7,719 nt of DNA from Actinomycetes bacterium. GTDB taxonomy: Bacteria; Actinomycetota; Actinomycetes; Mycobacteriales; Mycobacteriaceae. A program made the translations under genes and the position numbers. Position 1 is the stretch's first letter. The number at the start of each line of letters is the position of its first letter. Shown here one piece after another: positions 1 through 5,757 of the stretch. The notes beneath the pieces are model-generated. The model was not told the DNA's origin, searched no databases, and was given only the letters and a program-made list of their open reading frames with translations. The stretch spans positions 1 to 7,719 of the forward strand of contig JAEZDV010000131.1 in the NCBI GenBank assembly GCA_023417985.1. The letters run 5' to 3'.

Positions 1-33
1 TTGTGTCCGGGGGTCGTGGGTATTTCGGCTTCT

Positions 34-51
34 CGGCTGGGCGATCAGCCG
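34..51 (-). terminator. Hairpin after the DUF5926 gene
   Basis: A perfect 6-base inverted repeat (CGGCTG and CAGCCG) with a 6-base loop lies 9 bases beyond the stop codon of the minus-strand DUF5926 gene. It is the first stable hairpin after the operon and is a plausible transcription end. No T tract follows on the minus strand, so it is not a textbook intrinsic terminator, but T-poor hairpins are common in high-GC actinobacteria. The remainder of positions 1-60 shows nothing else supportable. Confidence 0.45.
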
Positions 52-60
52 GTAGTCGAG

Positions 61-978
61 TCAGCGCAGCGTGATCTGGCGGCTGCGGATGCCGTCGCGC
101 GAGCGGAGTTCGGACGACGTGAGCGGCTCGTCCACCGCGAGGGCCTCGTCGAGGCGTGCGCCCAGTTCGAGGACCGGAGTCACCCATTCGTCGGGGTGCT
201 TCTCCCGGTCGAGGTCGAACACCGGGACCAGCAGGCCGTGGGTACGGAACGATCCGGCGAAGCGCGATCCCTCACCGAGGTGCAGGCCGCCCGCCGCATG
301 CACCCTCGACATCGCTGCCATGAGCGCATCCTCGTCCTCGGGCCGGACCCACCGCAGGTGCGCCTTCTCCCCCGGGTCCACCCACCACGCGCCGACCAGT
401 CCGTCACCGTCGAGACGGGCGGACGGCAGCACCGCGCTGTTGGCGTGCTGCACGGTGTGTGCGATGTCCTGGCTCGGCTCGACGCCGGCCGGAATCCACC
501 AGTTGAAGTCCTGGTGCACGGTGATCGGGGGAACGACGGTCGCGTCGAGCAGGTCGACAAGCCGCGGGGTCCGGTCGTCCACCGTCGCGGTCTGCAACGA
601 GTTTCCGGGCTCGGCGGTGCGTGCCCACTCGATGGCGGCGGCAAGTTCCCCGGCCGGATCCGGGCCGTATCCACTCGCGAGTTGCAGGCCGACGTACGCG
701 ACGGTCTCGTCGCCTTCTTCACGGACCAGTGCCGCGACGCCGCCCGGCAGGATGGTCGCGCCGAGGATCTTGCGTCCGCTTTCCGTCAGCGGGAGGTCGA
801 CGAGGGCGGACGGGACGAACTCGCGCAGCGCCACCAGGTCGCATTCGAATGCGAGGCCCTCGAACGGCCGCGCGGACGCGGCAACGGCCGCTTCCCGCTC
901 GAGACGGCGCGCTTCGAGCTTGGCGGCACGGTTGGCGCCGGGCTTGGGTCCGCTGTTTCTCTTGCTCTTCTTGGCCAC
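61..978 (-). CDS. DUF5926 family protein
   Basis: This 305-residue protein is recognised as the actinobacterial DUF5926 family from its basic start (AKKSKRNSGPKPGANRAAK) and the conserved stretch reading RPFEGLAFECDLVALREFVPS (about residues 37-57). The biochemical function is unknown. From memory, some relatives in other actinobacteria carry an N-terminal SEC-C zinc motif, which led to labels such as SecA-like. This protein has no such cysteine cluster, so those labels should not be transferred. Residues 1-35 are rich in Lys, Arg and Ala and probably disordered; the rest looks soluble, with no signal peptide or membrane helix. The start is GTG at 978. It has no Shine-Dalgarno, but a TAGTTT hexamer lies exactly 6 bases upstream, which suggests a leaderless transcript in addition to any read-through from the phosphodiesterase gene 35 bases upstream. 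Family assignment is firm; role is open. Confidence 0.87.
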   Translation of the reverse strand: MAKKSKRNSGPKPGANRAAKLEARRLEREAAVAASARPFEGLAFECDLVALREFVPSALVDLPLTESGRKILGATILPGGVAALVREEGDETVAYVGLQLASGYGPDPAGELAAAIEWARTAEPGNSLQTATVDDRTPRLVDLLDATVVPPITVHQDFNWWIPAGVEPSQDIAHTVQHANSAVLPSARLDGDGLVGAWWVDPGEKAHLRWVRPEDEDALMAAMSRVHAAGGLHLGEGSRFAGSFRTHGLLVPVFDLDREKHPDEWVTPVLELGARLDEALAVDEPLTSSELRSRDGIRSRQITLR

Positions 979-984
979 GGCGCC

Positions 985-990
985 AAACTA
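985..990 (-). promoter_or_regulatory. Putative leaderless -10 element for the DUF5926 gene
   Basis: On the minus strand TAGTTT is followed by exactly six bases (GGCGCC) and then the GTG start at 978. The TANNNT hexamer placed so that transcription would begin at the start codon is the known arrangement for leaderless mRNAs in mycobacteria and relatives. There is no purine-rich ribosome site in the 35-base gap. Just upstream (993-999 and 1006-1012) is a 7-base direct repeat, CGCCCGG on the plus strand, with a 13-base period. No TTGACA-like -35 is evident. Confidence 0.5.
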
Positions 991-1013
991 CACGCCCGGC
1001 AATTCCGCCCGGT

Positions 1014-1787
1014 CTATACGCCGTGAGCAGCGTCGAGTTGCAACCTCGTGCGCCCCGGGTGGTTGGTGGCCACCCACCCGACGCCGAGTTCGCGGCACAG
1101 TTCGACGTCGGCGGGGTCGTCGACGGTCCAGCAGTACGTCGCGCGGCCGGACGCTGCCGCACGGTCGACGAGATCGCGGTGTTCCCGCAACGTCATGATC
1201 GACGGTCCGATCGCGGTGGCCCCGACCGTGGTGGCGGCACTGCCCCGGAGGTACCGGGACGTCTCCCCGAGCAACACCGTGGGCAGCAGCGGAGCGGCGC
1301 GCCGGACCCGCCAGACCGCGCTTCCGGCGAAGGACATCACCACGACACGGGAGAAGTCGGCGGACGCCGGCGTCGCGAGTCCGAAGCTCGCCAGCGCCTC
1401 GAGAAGCTTCGCCTCGACGAGGGCGCCGTAGCGGACGGGGTGCTTCGTCTCGACGAAGAGTTTGACCGGCACACTCGTCCAGTCCATGACGAGTTCGAGC
1501 AGCCGGTGCAGGGTCAGCAGTTCAGCGGGTTCGCCGGGCTTGCCGTAGTCGTATTCGGACAGCTCGGCGAGGGTCATCTCGCTCACCGCGCCCGTCCCGT
1601 TCGACGTGCGGTCGATCGTGCGGTCGTGGATGCACACGAGATGACCGTCGCTGGTGAGCCGCACGTCGCATTCGAGGCCGTCGGCACCCTCCGCGAGCGC
1701 GAGTTCGTACGCCGCGAGGGTGTGTTCCGCCTTGGCCGCCGACGATCCACGATGCGCCACGACCCGGGGACGGCCCACGGCGCTCAC
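1014..1787 (-). CDS. Glycerophosphodiester phosphodiesterase (GlpQ/UgpQ type)
   Basis: This cytoplasmic-type GDPD-family enzyme hydrolyses glycerophosphodiesters to glycerol-3-phosphate and an alcohol, recycling phospholipid head-group remnants. The signature residues are all present: His12-Arg-Gly near the N-terminus, the Glu39-x-Asp41 metal pair, His54-Asp55, and Glu113-x-Lys115 on a later strand. The C-terminal barrel includes the CWTVDDP stretch and a final GVGWVATNHPG, typical of the family. At 257 residues it is full length for the short bacterial form, and no signal peptide is seen. I chose GTG at 1787 because it overlaps the TGA of the upstream DUF4328 gene (GTGA, 4 bases) and leaves about 11 residues before the catalytic HRG. 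The reading frame stays open far upstream, but that part runs through the neighbouring gene and is not coding. It resembles GlpQ1 (Rv3842c) of M. tuberculosis, which from memory also adjoins a DUF4328 gene. An alternative GTG start lies at 1781. Confidence 0.93.
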   Translation of the reverse strand: MSAVGRPRVVAHRGSSAAKAEHTLAAYELALAEGADGLECDVRLTSDGHLVCIHDRTIDRTSNGTGAVSEMTLAELSEYDYGKPGEPAELLTLHRLLELVMDWTSVPVKLFVETKHPVRYGALVEAKLLEALASFGLATPASADFSRVVVMSFAGSAVWRVRRAAPLLPTVLLGETSRYLRGSAATTVGATAIGPSIMTLREHRDLVDRAAASGRATYCWTVDDPADVELCRELGVGWVATNHPGRTRLQLDAAHGV

Positions 1788-2842
1788 CTGCTCGCCATCG
1801 CTTCCGGTGCGTCGGCGTCCTCGTTGCTGGAATCGGCCTCGGCCGCATCGGCGGTCGCATCCGGCGCGTCGTCCACGTCGGGTGCGGTTGCTGCGCGCGG
1901 CACGATCGGGGCGATGGGCGCGTAGGCGGGGCCGGTGGCGGGCGTGAATCTCCGATGACGCAGCGGGCGACCCCAGATGTCGGTTCCGTCGAACAACCGC
2001 ACCACGTGCAGGGTCGACAACGCGACCATCGCGGCCACCGCCGCAGCGCATGTGGCGAGCAGCACCCCGTCGGCGCGCGCCTGCAACGTGTCGAGCTGAC
2101 GCCACAACAGCATCACGACGAACAGAACCGCATCGAGTATCCACAGGGTCCACCAGATGCGGATCGCCCGCAGCAACCGGGGGTCGCGGCCGGCGACTTC
2201 GGTGAGGAACACCCCCGGCATCGCGAGGTTGACTCCGGGAACGAGGACACCGAGCAGGAGCGTGAGCGGTGGACGGGGGTCGGTCTCTCCGCGTTCGGCG
2301 AAGACGTATCGACGCAGATAGGACAGCCTCAGGGCACACGCCACGGCAGCGGCGAGTGCGATGAGCGGTGCAGCCACCTGCGTTGCCCAGACCGCGGCGT
2401 CGGATACCGCCAGCACGAGCGGATCGACGAGCCGGGTCCGGTTGAAGACCAGAATCCCGTAGCGGAACGCTTCGGCCAGCGCCGCCAGCCCGAACACGAC
2501 CGCCGCACCGACGAGCAGCGTGGGCGCGAGATCGGCGAACGCCTCGCCACGGCTCGCTTCGTCTTCTTCGTCGACGGGCACCGGATCGGTCAGGCCCCAT
2601 CGCGGTATCTCGCGGTACGCAGGCGTGGGATCCATCGGCCGGGTGCGGGTGGAACGCTTGCCCGCGCCGGCCGGCCCGGCCGGGCGCGCGACCCAGCGGA
2701 AGTTACGGCGCGACGGAGGAACCGGGGCATCCGCAGGGACGGGTGAGAGGAGGACACCCCGGCAGGACGGGCACCACTGCCGGGGCTGATAGGTCACCGG
2801 CCAGCGGTTCTCACAGCGAACGCAGATCTGGTAGGCGGCCAT
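1784..2842 (-). CDS. Zinc-ribbon DUF4328 membrane protein
   Basis: A 352-residue integral membrane protein of unknown function. An N-terminal zinc-ribbon-like knuckle pair (Cys7-x2-Cys10 and Cys24-x2-Cys27) is followed by a Pro/Arg-rich linker (about 35-80), an acidic patch (VDEEDE, about 90-95) and about five hydrophobic segments near residues 107-126, 151-173, 192-211, 232-247 and 260-281. The last segments, with a conserved RIWWTLWILD-like helix, match the DUF4328 region. The C-terminal 35 residues are an Ala/Asp/Glu-rich, probably disordered tail. The ATG at 2842 overlaps the rhodanese stop by one base (TGATG), indicating coupled translation. A TTG one codon earlier is less likely. The protein ends in a 4-base overlap with the phosphodiesterase gene. 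It resembles Rv3843c, which from memory is the neighbour of glpQ1 in M. tuberculosis. The conserved pairing suggests an envelope or phospholipid connection, but this is inference only. Confidence 0.86.
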   Translation of the reverse strand: MAAYQICVRCENRWPVTYQPRQWCPSCRGVLLSPVPADAPVPPSRRNFRWVARPAGPAGAGKRSTRTRPMDPTPAYREIPRWGLTDPVPVDEEDEASRGEAFADLAPTLLVGAAVVFGLAALAEAFRYGILVFNRTRLVDPLVLAVSDAAVWATQVAAPLIALAAAVACALRLSYLRRYVFAERGETDPRPPLTLLLGVLVPGVNLAMPGVFLTEVAGRDPRLLRAIRIWWTLWILDAVLFVVMLLWRQLDTLQARADGVLLATCAAAVAAMVALSTLHVVRLFDGTDIWGRPLRHRRFTPATGPAYAPIAPIVPRAATAPDVDDAPDATADAAEADSSNEDADAPEAMASR

Positions 2843-3183
2843 CAATAGATCTTCGCGGGTTCGTCACCGTCGGACACCAAGGGGAGACCACTCTTCTGCC
2901 ACGCCACCATGCCACCGTTGACCTGAACAGCGTCGTACCCGATGCGATTGAGGTATTCGACGGCGCCGAGCGAGCGTCCACCCTGGCGGCACACCACGTA
3001 CACCTCGGCATCGATCTCGATGTCGTCGAGTCGGGCCGGAACGTCGGCCAGGGGAATGTGTACTGCACCGGGGGCGTGTCCGAGGGCCCATTCGTCGTTT
3101 TCCCGTACGTCGAGGAGCACGGCGGCGGCGCTCGTCGCGGGCACCTCGTCCACAGACACGGAGGGGACGTCGGAAAAGCTCAC
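2842..3183 (-). CDS. Single-domain rhodanese-like sulfurtransferase
   Basis: A 113-residue single rhodanese domain, which transfers sulfane sulfur through a cysteine persulfide; the physiological acceptor is unknown. Visible hallmarks are LLDVREN with Asp25-Val-Arg27 (the CH2A motif), GHAPGAVHIPL (residues 35-45) and the active-site loop Cys65-Arg-Gln-Gly-Gly-Arg-Ser (65-71), with a typical C-terminal GGMVAW stretch. Length is normal for a stand-alone domain and the protein is cytoplasmic. It is the first gene of the minus-strand operon and its stop overlaps the next start by one base. GTG at 3183 is taken as the start. A GGGA lies only two bases before it, too close for a normal ribosome site, and a CACTAT hexamer sits seven bases upstream, so the mRNA may be leaderless. 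GTG codons at about residues 9 and 11 would also preserve the domain. Confidence 0.92.
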   Translation of the reverse strand: MSFSDVPSVSVDEVPATSAAAVLLDVRENDEWALGHAPGAVHIPLADVPARLDDIEIDAEVYVVCRQGGRSLGAVEYLNRIGYDAVQVNGGMVAWQKSGLPLVSDGDEPAKIY

Positions 3184-3190
3184 GTTCCCA

Positions 3191-3204
3191 ATAGTGGCAC
3201 GTGC
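3191..3204 (-). promoter_or_regulatory. Possible promoter and palindrome before the rhodanese operon
   Basis: On the minus strand CACTAT (3191-3196) ends seven bases before the GTG start; it has the two most conserved -10 positions (A2 and T6). Immediately upstream, overlapping nothing else, is the perfect 8-base palindrome GCACGTGC (3197-3204), which could be an operator. No -35 is recognisable. Weak evidence. Confidence 0.28.
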
Positions 3205-3274
3205 TGTAGGGCGATGCAGCCGACGACACCACGCCCTGCTGTCCCGTCACTTTCCGATGCGGCATGCGCTGGAG

Positions 3275-3292
3275 TTATCCACAGTTTCCACA
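3275..3292 (+). promoter_or_regulatory. DnaA-box-like cluster
   Basis: TTATCCACA at 3275-3283 is a perfect match to the classical DnaA box and to the actinobacterial TT(G/A)TCCACA form. It is followed directly by GTTTCCACA (3284-3292), a near match, and then by a weaker TCATCCCCA-like copy ending at about 3304. It lies in the 219-base gap between the divergent rhodanese operon and the oxidoreductase gene. The gap is too short and lacks the box density of a replication origin, and no dnaA, dnaN or recF genes are nearby. Possible roles are DnaA-dependent control of the flanking genes or a DnaA titration site. Confidence 0.4.
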
Positions 3293-3390
3293 GGTTCATC
3301 CCCAGGCACTACACGGGGTGGGGACGCCGACTTGGGATACGTCACAGTGGACCGATTTCTTCGGGACGAAGCCGAATCCGGAGCACCTGA

Positions 3391-3396
3391 AATGAT
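3391..3396 (+). promoter_or_regulatory. Possible -10 element for the oxidoreductase gene
   Basis: AATGAT, matching TATAAT at four positions, lies exactly six bases before the ATG at 3403, so this mRNA may also be leaderless. The alternative is that GATGGA (3394-3399) acts as a weak ribosome site on a normal leader. The two readings cannot be separated from sequence, and the hexamer lacks the first T of TANNNT. Confidence 0.25.
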
Positions 3397-3402
3397 GGAT
3401 GC

Positions 3403-4338
3403 ATGGAACTACGAATCTTCACCGAACCGCAGCAGGGTGCCACGTACGACGACCTCCTCGCCGTGGCACAGACGGCCGAACGGCTCGGGTACGGCGCATT
3501 CTTCCGTTCCGACCACTACCTGGCCATGAACGCCGACGGACTGCCGGGACCCACGGACGCGTGGATCACCCTGGCCGGTCTCGCACGCGACACGTCGACG
3601 ATCCGGCTCGGCACCCTCGTCACCTCGGCAACGTTCCGTTATCCCGGTCCGCTCGCCATCGCCGTCGCACAGATCGACGCAATGAGTGGTGGCCGCGTCG
3701 ACTTCGGTTTCGGCGCAGGATGGTTCGAGGAAGAGCACCTCGCCTACGGAATCCCGTTCCCCGCGCTGAAGGACCGTTTCGACCGCCTCGAGGAGTCGCT
3801 GGCCGTTATCACCGGCCTGTGGGACACGCCGGTCGGTGAGACCTTCTCGTACGAGGGCAAGCACATCCGGATCGAAAACTCCCCGGCGCTGCCGAAGCCG
3901 CAACAGCGCCCGCACCCGCCGATCGTGATGGGCGGCGCGGGTAAGAAGCGCACTCCCGCCCTCGCGGCCCGGTACGCCGACGAATTCAACGTGCCGTTCA
4001 TGTCGGCCGACGACACCGCGACGCTGTTCGAACGCGTCGCGGGTGCCTGCCGGGACGCGGAGCGCGATCCGGCCGAGCTGACGTACTCGAATGCGCTGGT
4101 GCTGTGCTGTGGACGCGACGAGGCCGAGATCGCCCGGCGCGCGGAACGGATCGGGCGCGACGTCGCCGAACTGCGGGAGAACGGGCTCGCGGGCACCCCC
4201 GACGAGGTCGTCGAGAAAATCCGGACCTACGCCGCGGTCGGCTCGCAGCGCATCTACCTCCAAGTGCTCGACCTGGCCGATCTCGAACACCTCGAACTGG
4301 TCGCGCAGGAGGTCATGCCTGCGGTCCGTGACCTGTAA
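3403..4338 (+). CDS. LLM-class F420-dependent oxidoreductase
   Basis: A 311-residue TIM-barrel enzyme of the bacterial luciferase-like superfamily, of the kind that uses reduced coenzyme F420 in actinobacteria; the substrate cannot be named. Supporting stretches, in order, are AERLGYGAFFRSDHYLAM (residues 25-42), the TIRLGTLVTSATFRYPGPLA strand-helix region, the FGFGAGWFEEEHLAYGIPFP motif typical of F420-type members, and HPPIVMGGAGKKRTPALAARYADEFN before the C-terminal barrel strands. The length fits the subfamily with the short N-terminus beginning ELRIF. The ATG at 3403 is the only start consistent with that first strand; two ATGs just upstream are out of frame. It is transcribed alone, divergently from the rhodanese operon, and converges on the Rv1733c-like gene with only three bases between the stop codons. 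F420 rather than FMN use is inferred from the subfamily. Confidence 0.9.
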   Translation: MELRIFTEPQQGATYDDLLAVAQTAERLGYGAFFRSDHYLAMNADGLPGPTDAWITLAGLARDTSTIRLGTLVTSATFRYPGPLAIAVAQIDAMSGGRVDFGFGAGWFEEEHLAYGIPFPALKDRFDRLEESLAVITGLWDTPVGETFSYEGKHIRIENSPALPKPQQRPHPPIVMGGAGKKRTPALAARYADEFNVPFMSADDTATLFERVAGACRDAERDPAELTYSNALVLCCGRDEAEIARRAERIGRDVAELRENGLAGTPDEVVEKIRTYAAVGSQRIYLQVLDLADLEHLELVAQEVMPAVRDL

Positions 4339-4341
4339 TCG

Positions 4342-4947
4342 TCAGTAGCTGCTGGTGGAGCCGAGGAAGGCCTCGATCTCGCGGCTCCACTCGCGGCGCC
4401 GGCTGTGCTCGAGACCCCATCTCGCCGACTGGAACAACGTGGTCGCCAGCAGGACCGCGAAGGTCCACACGAACAGACCCCAGGCGACAGCCGTCACCTT
4501 CGCGCCGGTGACACTGAGCGGCGGCTCGACGAGCCGGCCCGACCCCGCGTCCACCCATACGGTCACTTCGGTGCCTGCTGTCGACGCAGGGTCGACGGGG
4601 ACGATGTCGCGTCGCTGCTCGTCGCCCCACTGCCAGGTGGCCGGGGCGGGCGACGGGGCGGCGAGGTATCCGGTTTCGCCCCATCCCGCGGTGGCGGGGT
4701 CGGGCGCGGCGTCGAGCGTGGCCGAGACGGTGATGCGCTGTGCGTTCTGTTGCTCGGCGACGGCTACCCACGAACCCCACGACCCGGAGGTAACGAGCGC
4801 GGCGAGCGGGACGGCCACCACGATCGCCGCGACCAATCCGGAGAACAGCCAGGCCTCGATGCGGTCGGTGCGCCGGACGAGCGGATTCCCGCCGCGGCGG
4901 CTGACGCGCATTCGCCTGCGGTAGTCACCCGGATACGTCGGTGTCAT
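4342..4947 (-). CDS. Rv1733c-family two-helix membrane protein
   Basis: A 201-residue membrane protein matching the Rv1733c family of mycolic-acid actinobacteria. The cytoplasmic N-terminus carries the hallmark NPLVRRTDRIEAW (residues 21-33). A first membrane helix covers about 32-54, an extracytoplasmic domain 55-148 contains the family WVD...GRLVEPP motif (131-143), a second helix spans 149-171, and a basic C-terminal tail ends near EIEAFL. Function is unknown. M. tuberculosis Rv1733c belongs to the DosR dormancy regulon, but I see no DosR box upstream here. The ATG at 4947 was chosen because GGGGAAGG ends eight bases before it; an in-frame start at 5001 would begin inside an upstream palindrome. 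It lies downstream of msrA on the same strand, but a hairpin separates them, so it is probably transcribed on its own. Three bases separate its stop from the convergent oxidoreductase stop. Confidence 0.87.
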   Translation of the reverse strand: MTPTYPGDYRRRMRVSRRGGNPLVRRTDRIEAWLFSGLVAAIVVAVPLAALVTSGSWGSWVAVAEQQNAQRITVSATLDAAPDPATAGWGETGYLAAPSPAPATWQWGDEQRRDIVPVDPASTAGTEVTVWVDAGSGRLVEPPLSVTGAKVTAVAWGLFVWTFAVLLATTLFQSARWGLEHSRRREWSREIEAFLGSTSSY

Positions 4948-4991
4948 GTCGGTGGCCTTCCCCAGTCGACAATCGTCTACTTCCGAGAATG

Positions 4992-5006
4992 CGGCGGTCA
5001 CCGCCG
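4992..5006. promoter_or_regulatory. 15-base palindrome upstream of the Rv1733c-like gene
   Basis: CGGCGGT and ACCGCCG flank a single central base, giving a perfect 7+1+7 dyad. It lies 44 bases before the ATG at 4947, where an operator or activator site would sit. Between it and the gene are no clear -35 and -10 boxes, only a TAGACG-like sequence. A dyad this tight cannot form a hairpin with a usable loop, so protein binding is more likely than RNA folding. The regulator is unknown. Confidence 0.35.
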
Positions 5007-5032
5007 AACTTCAAGATGTGAGGGCAGAAGGA

Positions 5033-5059
5033 CGCCCGGCCGTGACGCGCAGCCGGGCG
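5033..5059 (-). terminator. Terminator of the acyltransferase-msrA unit
   Basis: Perfect 8-base arms CGCCCGGC (5033-5040) and GCCGGGCG (5052-5059) enclose an 11-base loop. On the minus strand the hairpin begins 17 bases after the msrA stop codon and is followed by a pyrimidine-rich but not T-pure tract. Position and stability make it the likely end of the msrA transcript, isolating the Rv1733c-like gene downstream. Confidence 0.65.
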
Positions 5060-5076
5060 AACCGAGCCGGATGGGG

Positions 5077-5745
5077 TCAGGCCCCGAGGCCGACCGGACA
5101 GCTCACCCCGGTGGCGTGCACGGGGCAGTACCCGTTGGGGTTCTTCGCGAGGTACTGCTGGTGGTAGTCCTCGGCGTAGTAGAAGTCGGTCAGCGGCGCG
5201 ATTTCGGTGGTGACAGCGCCGTACCCGGCGGCGGCGAGTCGCTCGCCGTACGCCTCGGCCGTCGACTCGGCCAGCTCGATCTGGTTCTCGTCGTACGTGT
5301 AGATCGCCGAGCGGTACTGGGTTCCCTGATCGTTGCCCTGCCGCATTCCCTGAGTCGGGTCGTGGTTCTCCCAGAACTCCTGCAGGATGCGCGCATACCC
5401 GACCACCTTCGGATCGAAGACGACGAGCACGACCTCCGTGTGACCGGTCCGGCCGGAACACACCTCTTCGTAGGTGGGATTCGGGGTGTAACCACCGGCG
5501 TAACCGGCAGCCGTGGAGTAAACGCCGTCGAGCTGCCAGAACTCCTTCTCGGCACCCCAGAAGCAACCCATTCCGAGGACCGCGGTCTGCAACCCGTCGG
5601 GGAACGGGGGAACGATGCGGTTGCCGTTGACGTAGTGGGTTTCGGGAACGGCCACGGGCTCGGATCGCCCGGGTAATGCGTCCTCGCGAGCCACCATCTG
5701 CGACTTGGAACCTGCACGGGCCAGAATCTCGTCGAACCAGGACAT
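5077..5745 (-). CDS. msrA: Peptide methionine-S-sulfoxide reductase MsrA
   Basis: MsrA reduces the S-epimer of methionine sulfoxide in proteins and free methionine back to methionine, using thioredoxin as final donor. This 222-residue protein has the catalytic GCFWG motif with Cys61, the YAGGYTPNPTYEEVCSGRTG block (82-101), the GHTEVV stretch, and two C-terminal cysteines (Cys207 and Cys216) placed like the resolving pair of E. coli-type MsrA. The long N-terminal extension (1-50) also matches the E. coli type rather than the shorter form that, from memory, M. tuberculosis has. No signal peptide is seen, so it is cytoplasmic. ATG at 5745 starts nine bases after the acyltransferase stop. No Shine-Dalgarno precedes it, but TAGCAT, which includes that stop codon, sits exactly six bases upstream, so msrA may be both read through and transcribed from its own leaderless promoter. 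An oxidative-stress role fits the sodA gene nearby. Confidence 0.97.
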   Translation of the reverse strand: MSWFDEILARAGSKSQMVAREDALPGRSEPVAVPETHYVNGNRIVPPFPDGLQTAVLGMGCFWGAEKEFWQLDGVYSTAAGYAGGYTPNPTYEEVCSGRTGHTEVVLVVFDPKVVGYARILQEFWENHDPTQGMRQGNDQGTQYRSAIYTYDENQIELAESTAEAYGERLAAAGYGAVTTEIAPLTDFYYAEDYHQQYLAKNPNGYCPVHATGVSCPVGLGA

Positions 5746-5751
5746 GTCCCG

Positions 5752-5757
5752 ATGCTA
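5752..5757 (-). promoter_or_regulatory. Putative leaderless -10 element for msrA
   Basis: On the minus strand TAGCAT is followed by CGGGAC (six bases) and the msrA ATG. The TAG is also the stop codon of the acyltransferase gene, so the promoter would be embedded in the end of that gene. This matches TANNNT-N6-start exactly. No clear -35 is seen. Confidence 0.48.

Noticed and set aside
1..1026. Long plus-strand open frame opposite the DUF5926 gene
   Set aside because: Its translation is Arg, Gly and Pro rich with no recognisable domain, and the minus strand carries a clear conserved family. It is an antisense shadow of GC-rich coding DNA.
1788..2600. N-terminal extension of the phosphodiesterase frame, 271 further codons
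   Set aside because: The extension runs through the DUF4328 gene in another frame and reads as Arg-rich, low-information sequence. The GTG at 1787 fits family length and the overlap with the upstream stop.
3184..3402. Possible replication origin because of the DnaA boxes
   Set aside because: There are only one perfect and two degenerate boxes in about 220 bases, no AT-rich unwinding element, and no dnaA, dnaN, recF or gyrB nearby.
4339..4341. Shared bidirectional terminator between the convergent oxidoreductase and Rv1733c-like genes
   Set aside because: Only three bases separate the stop codons and no convincing inverted repeat spans the junction. Transcripts probably end inside the opposite gene.
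4405..5676. 423-codon plus-strand frame opposite the Rv1733c-like gene and msrA
   Set aside because: It is antisense to two well-supported genes and crosses a hairpin terminator. Composition is typical of a high-GC shadow frame.
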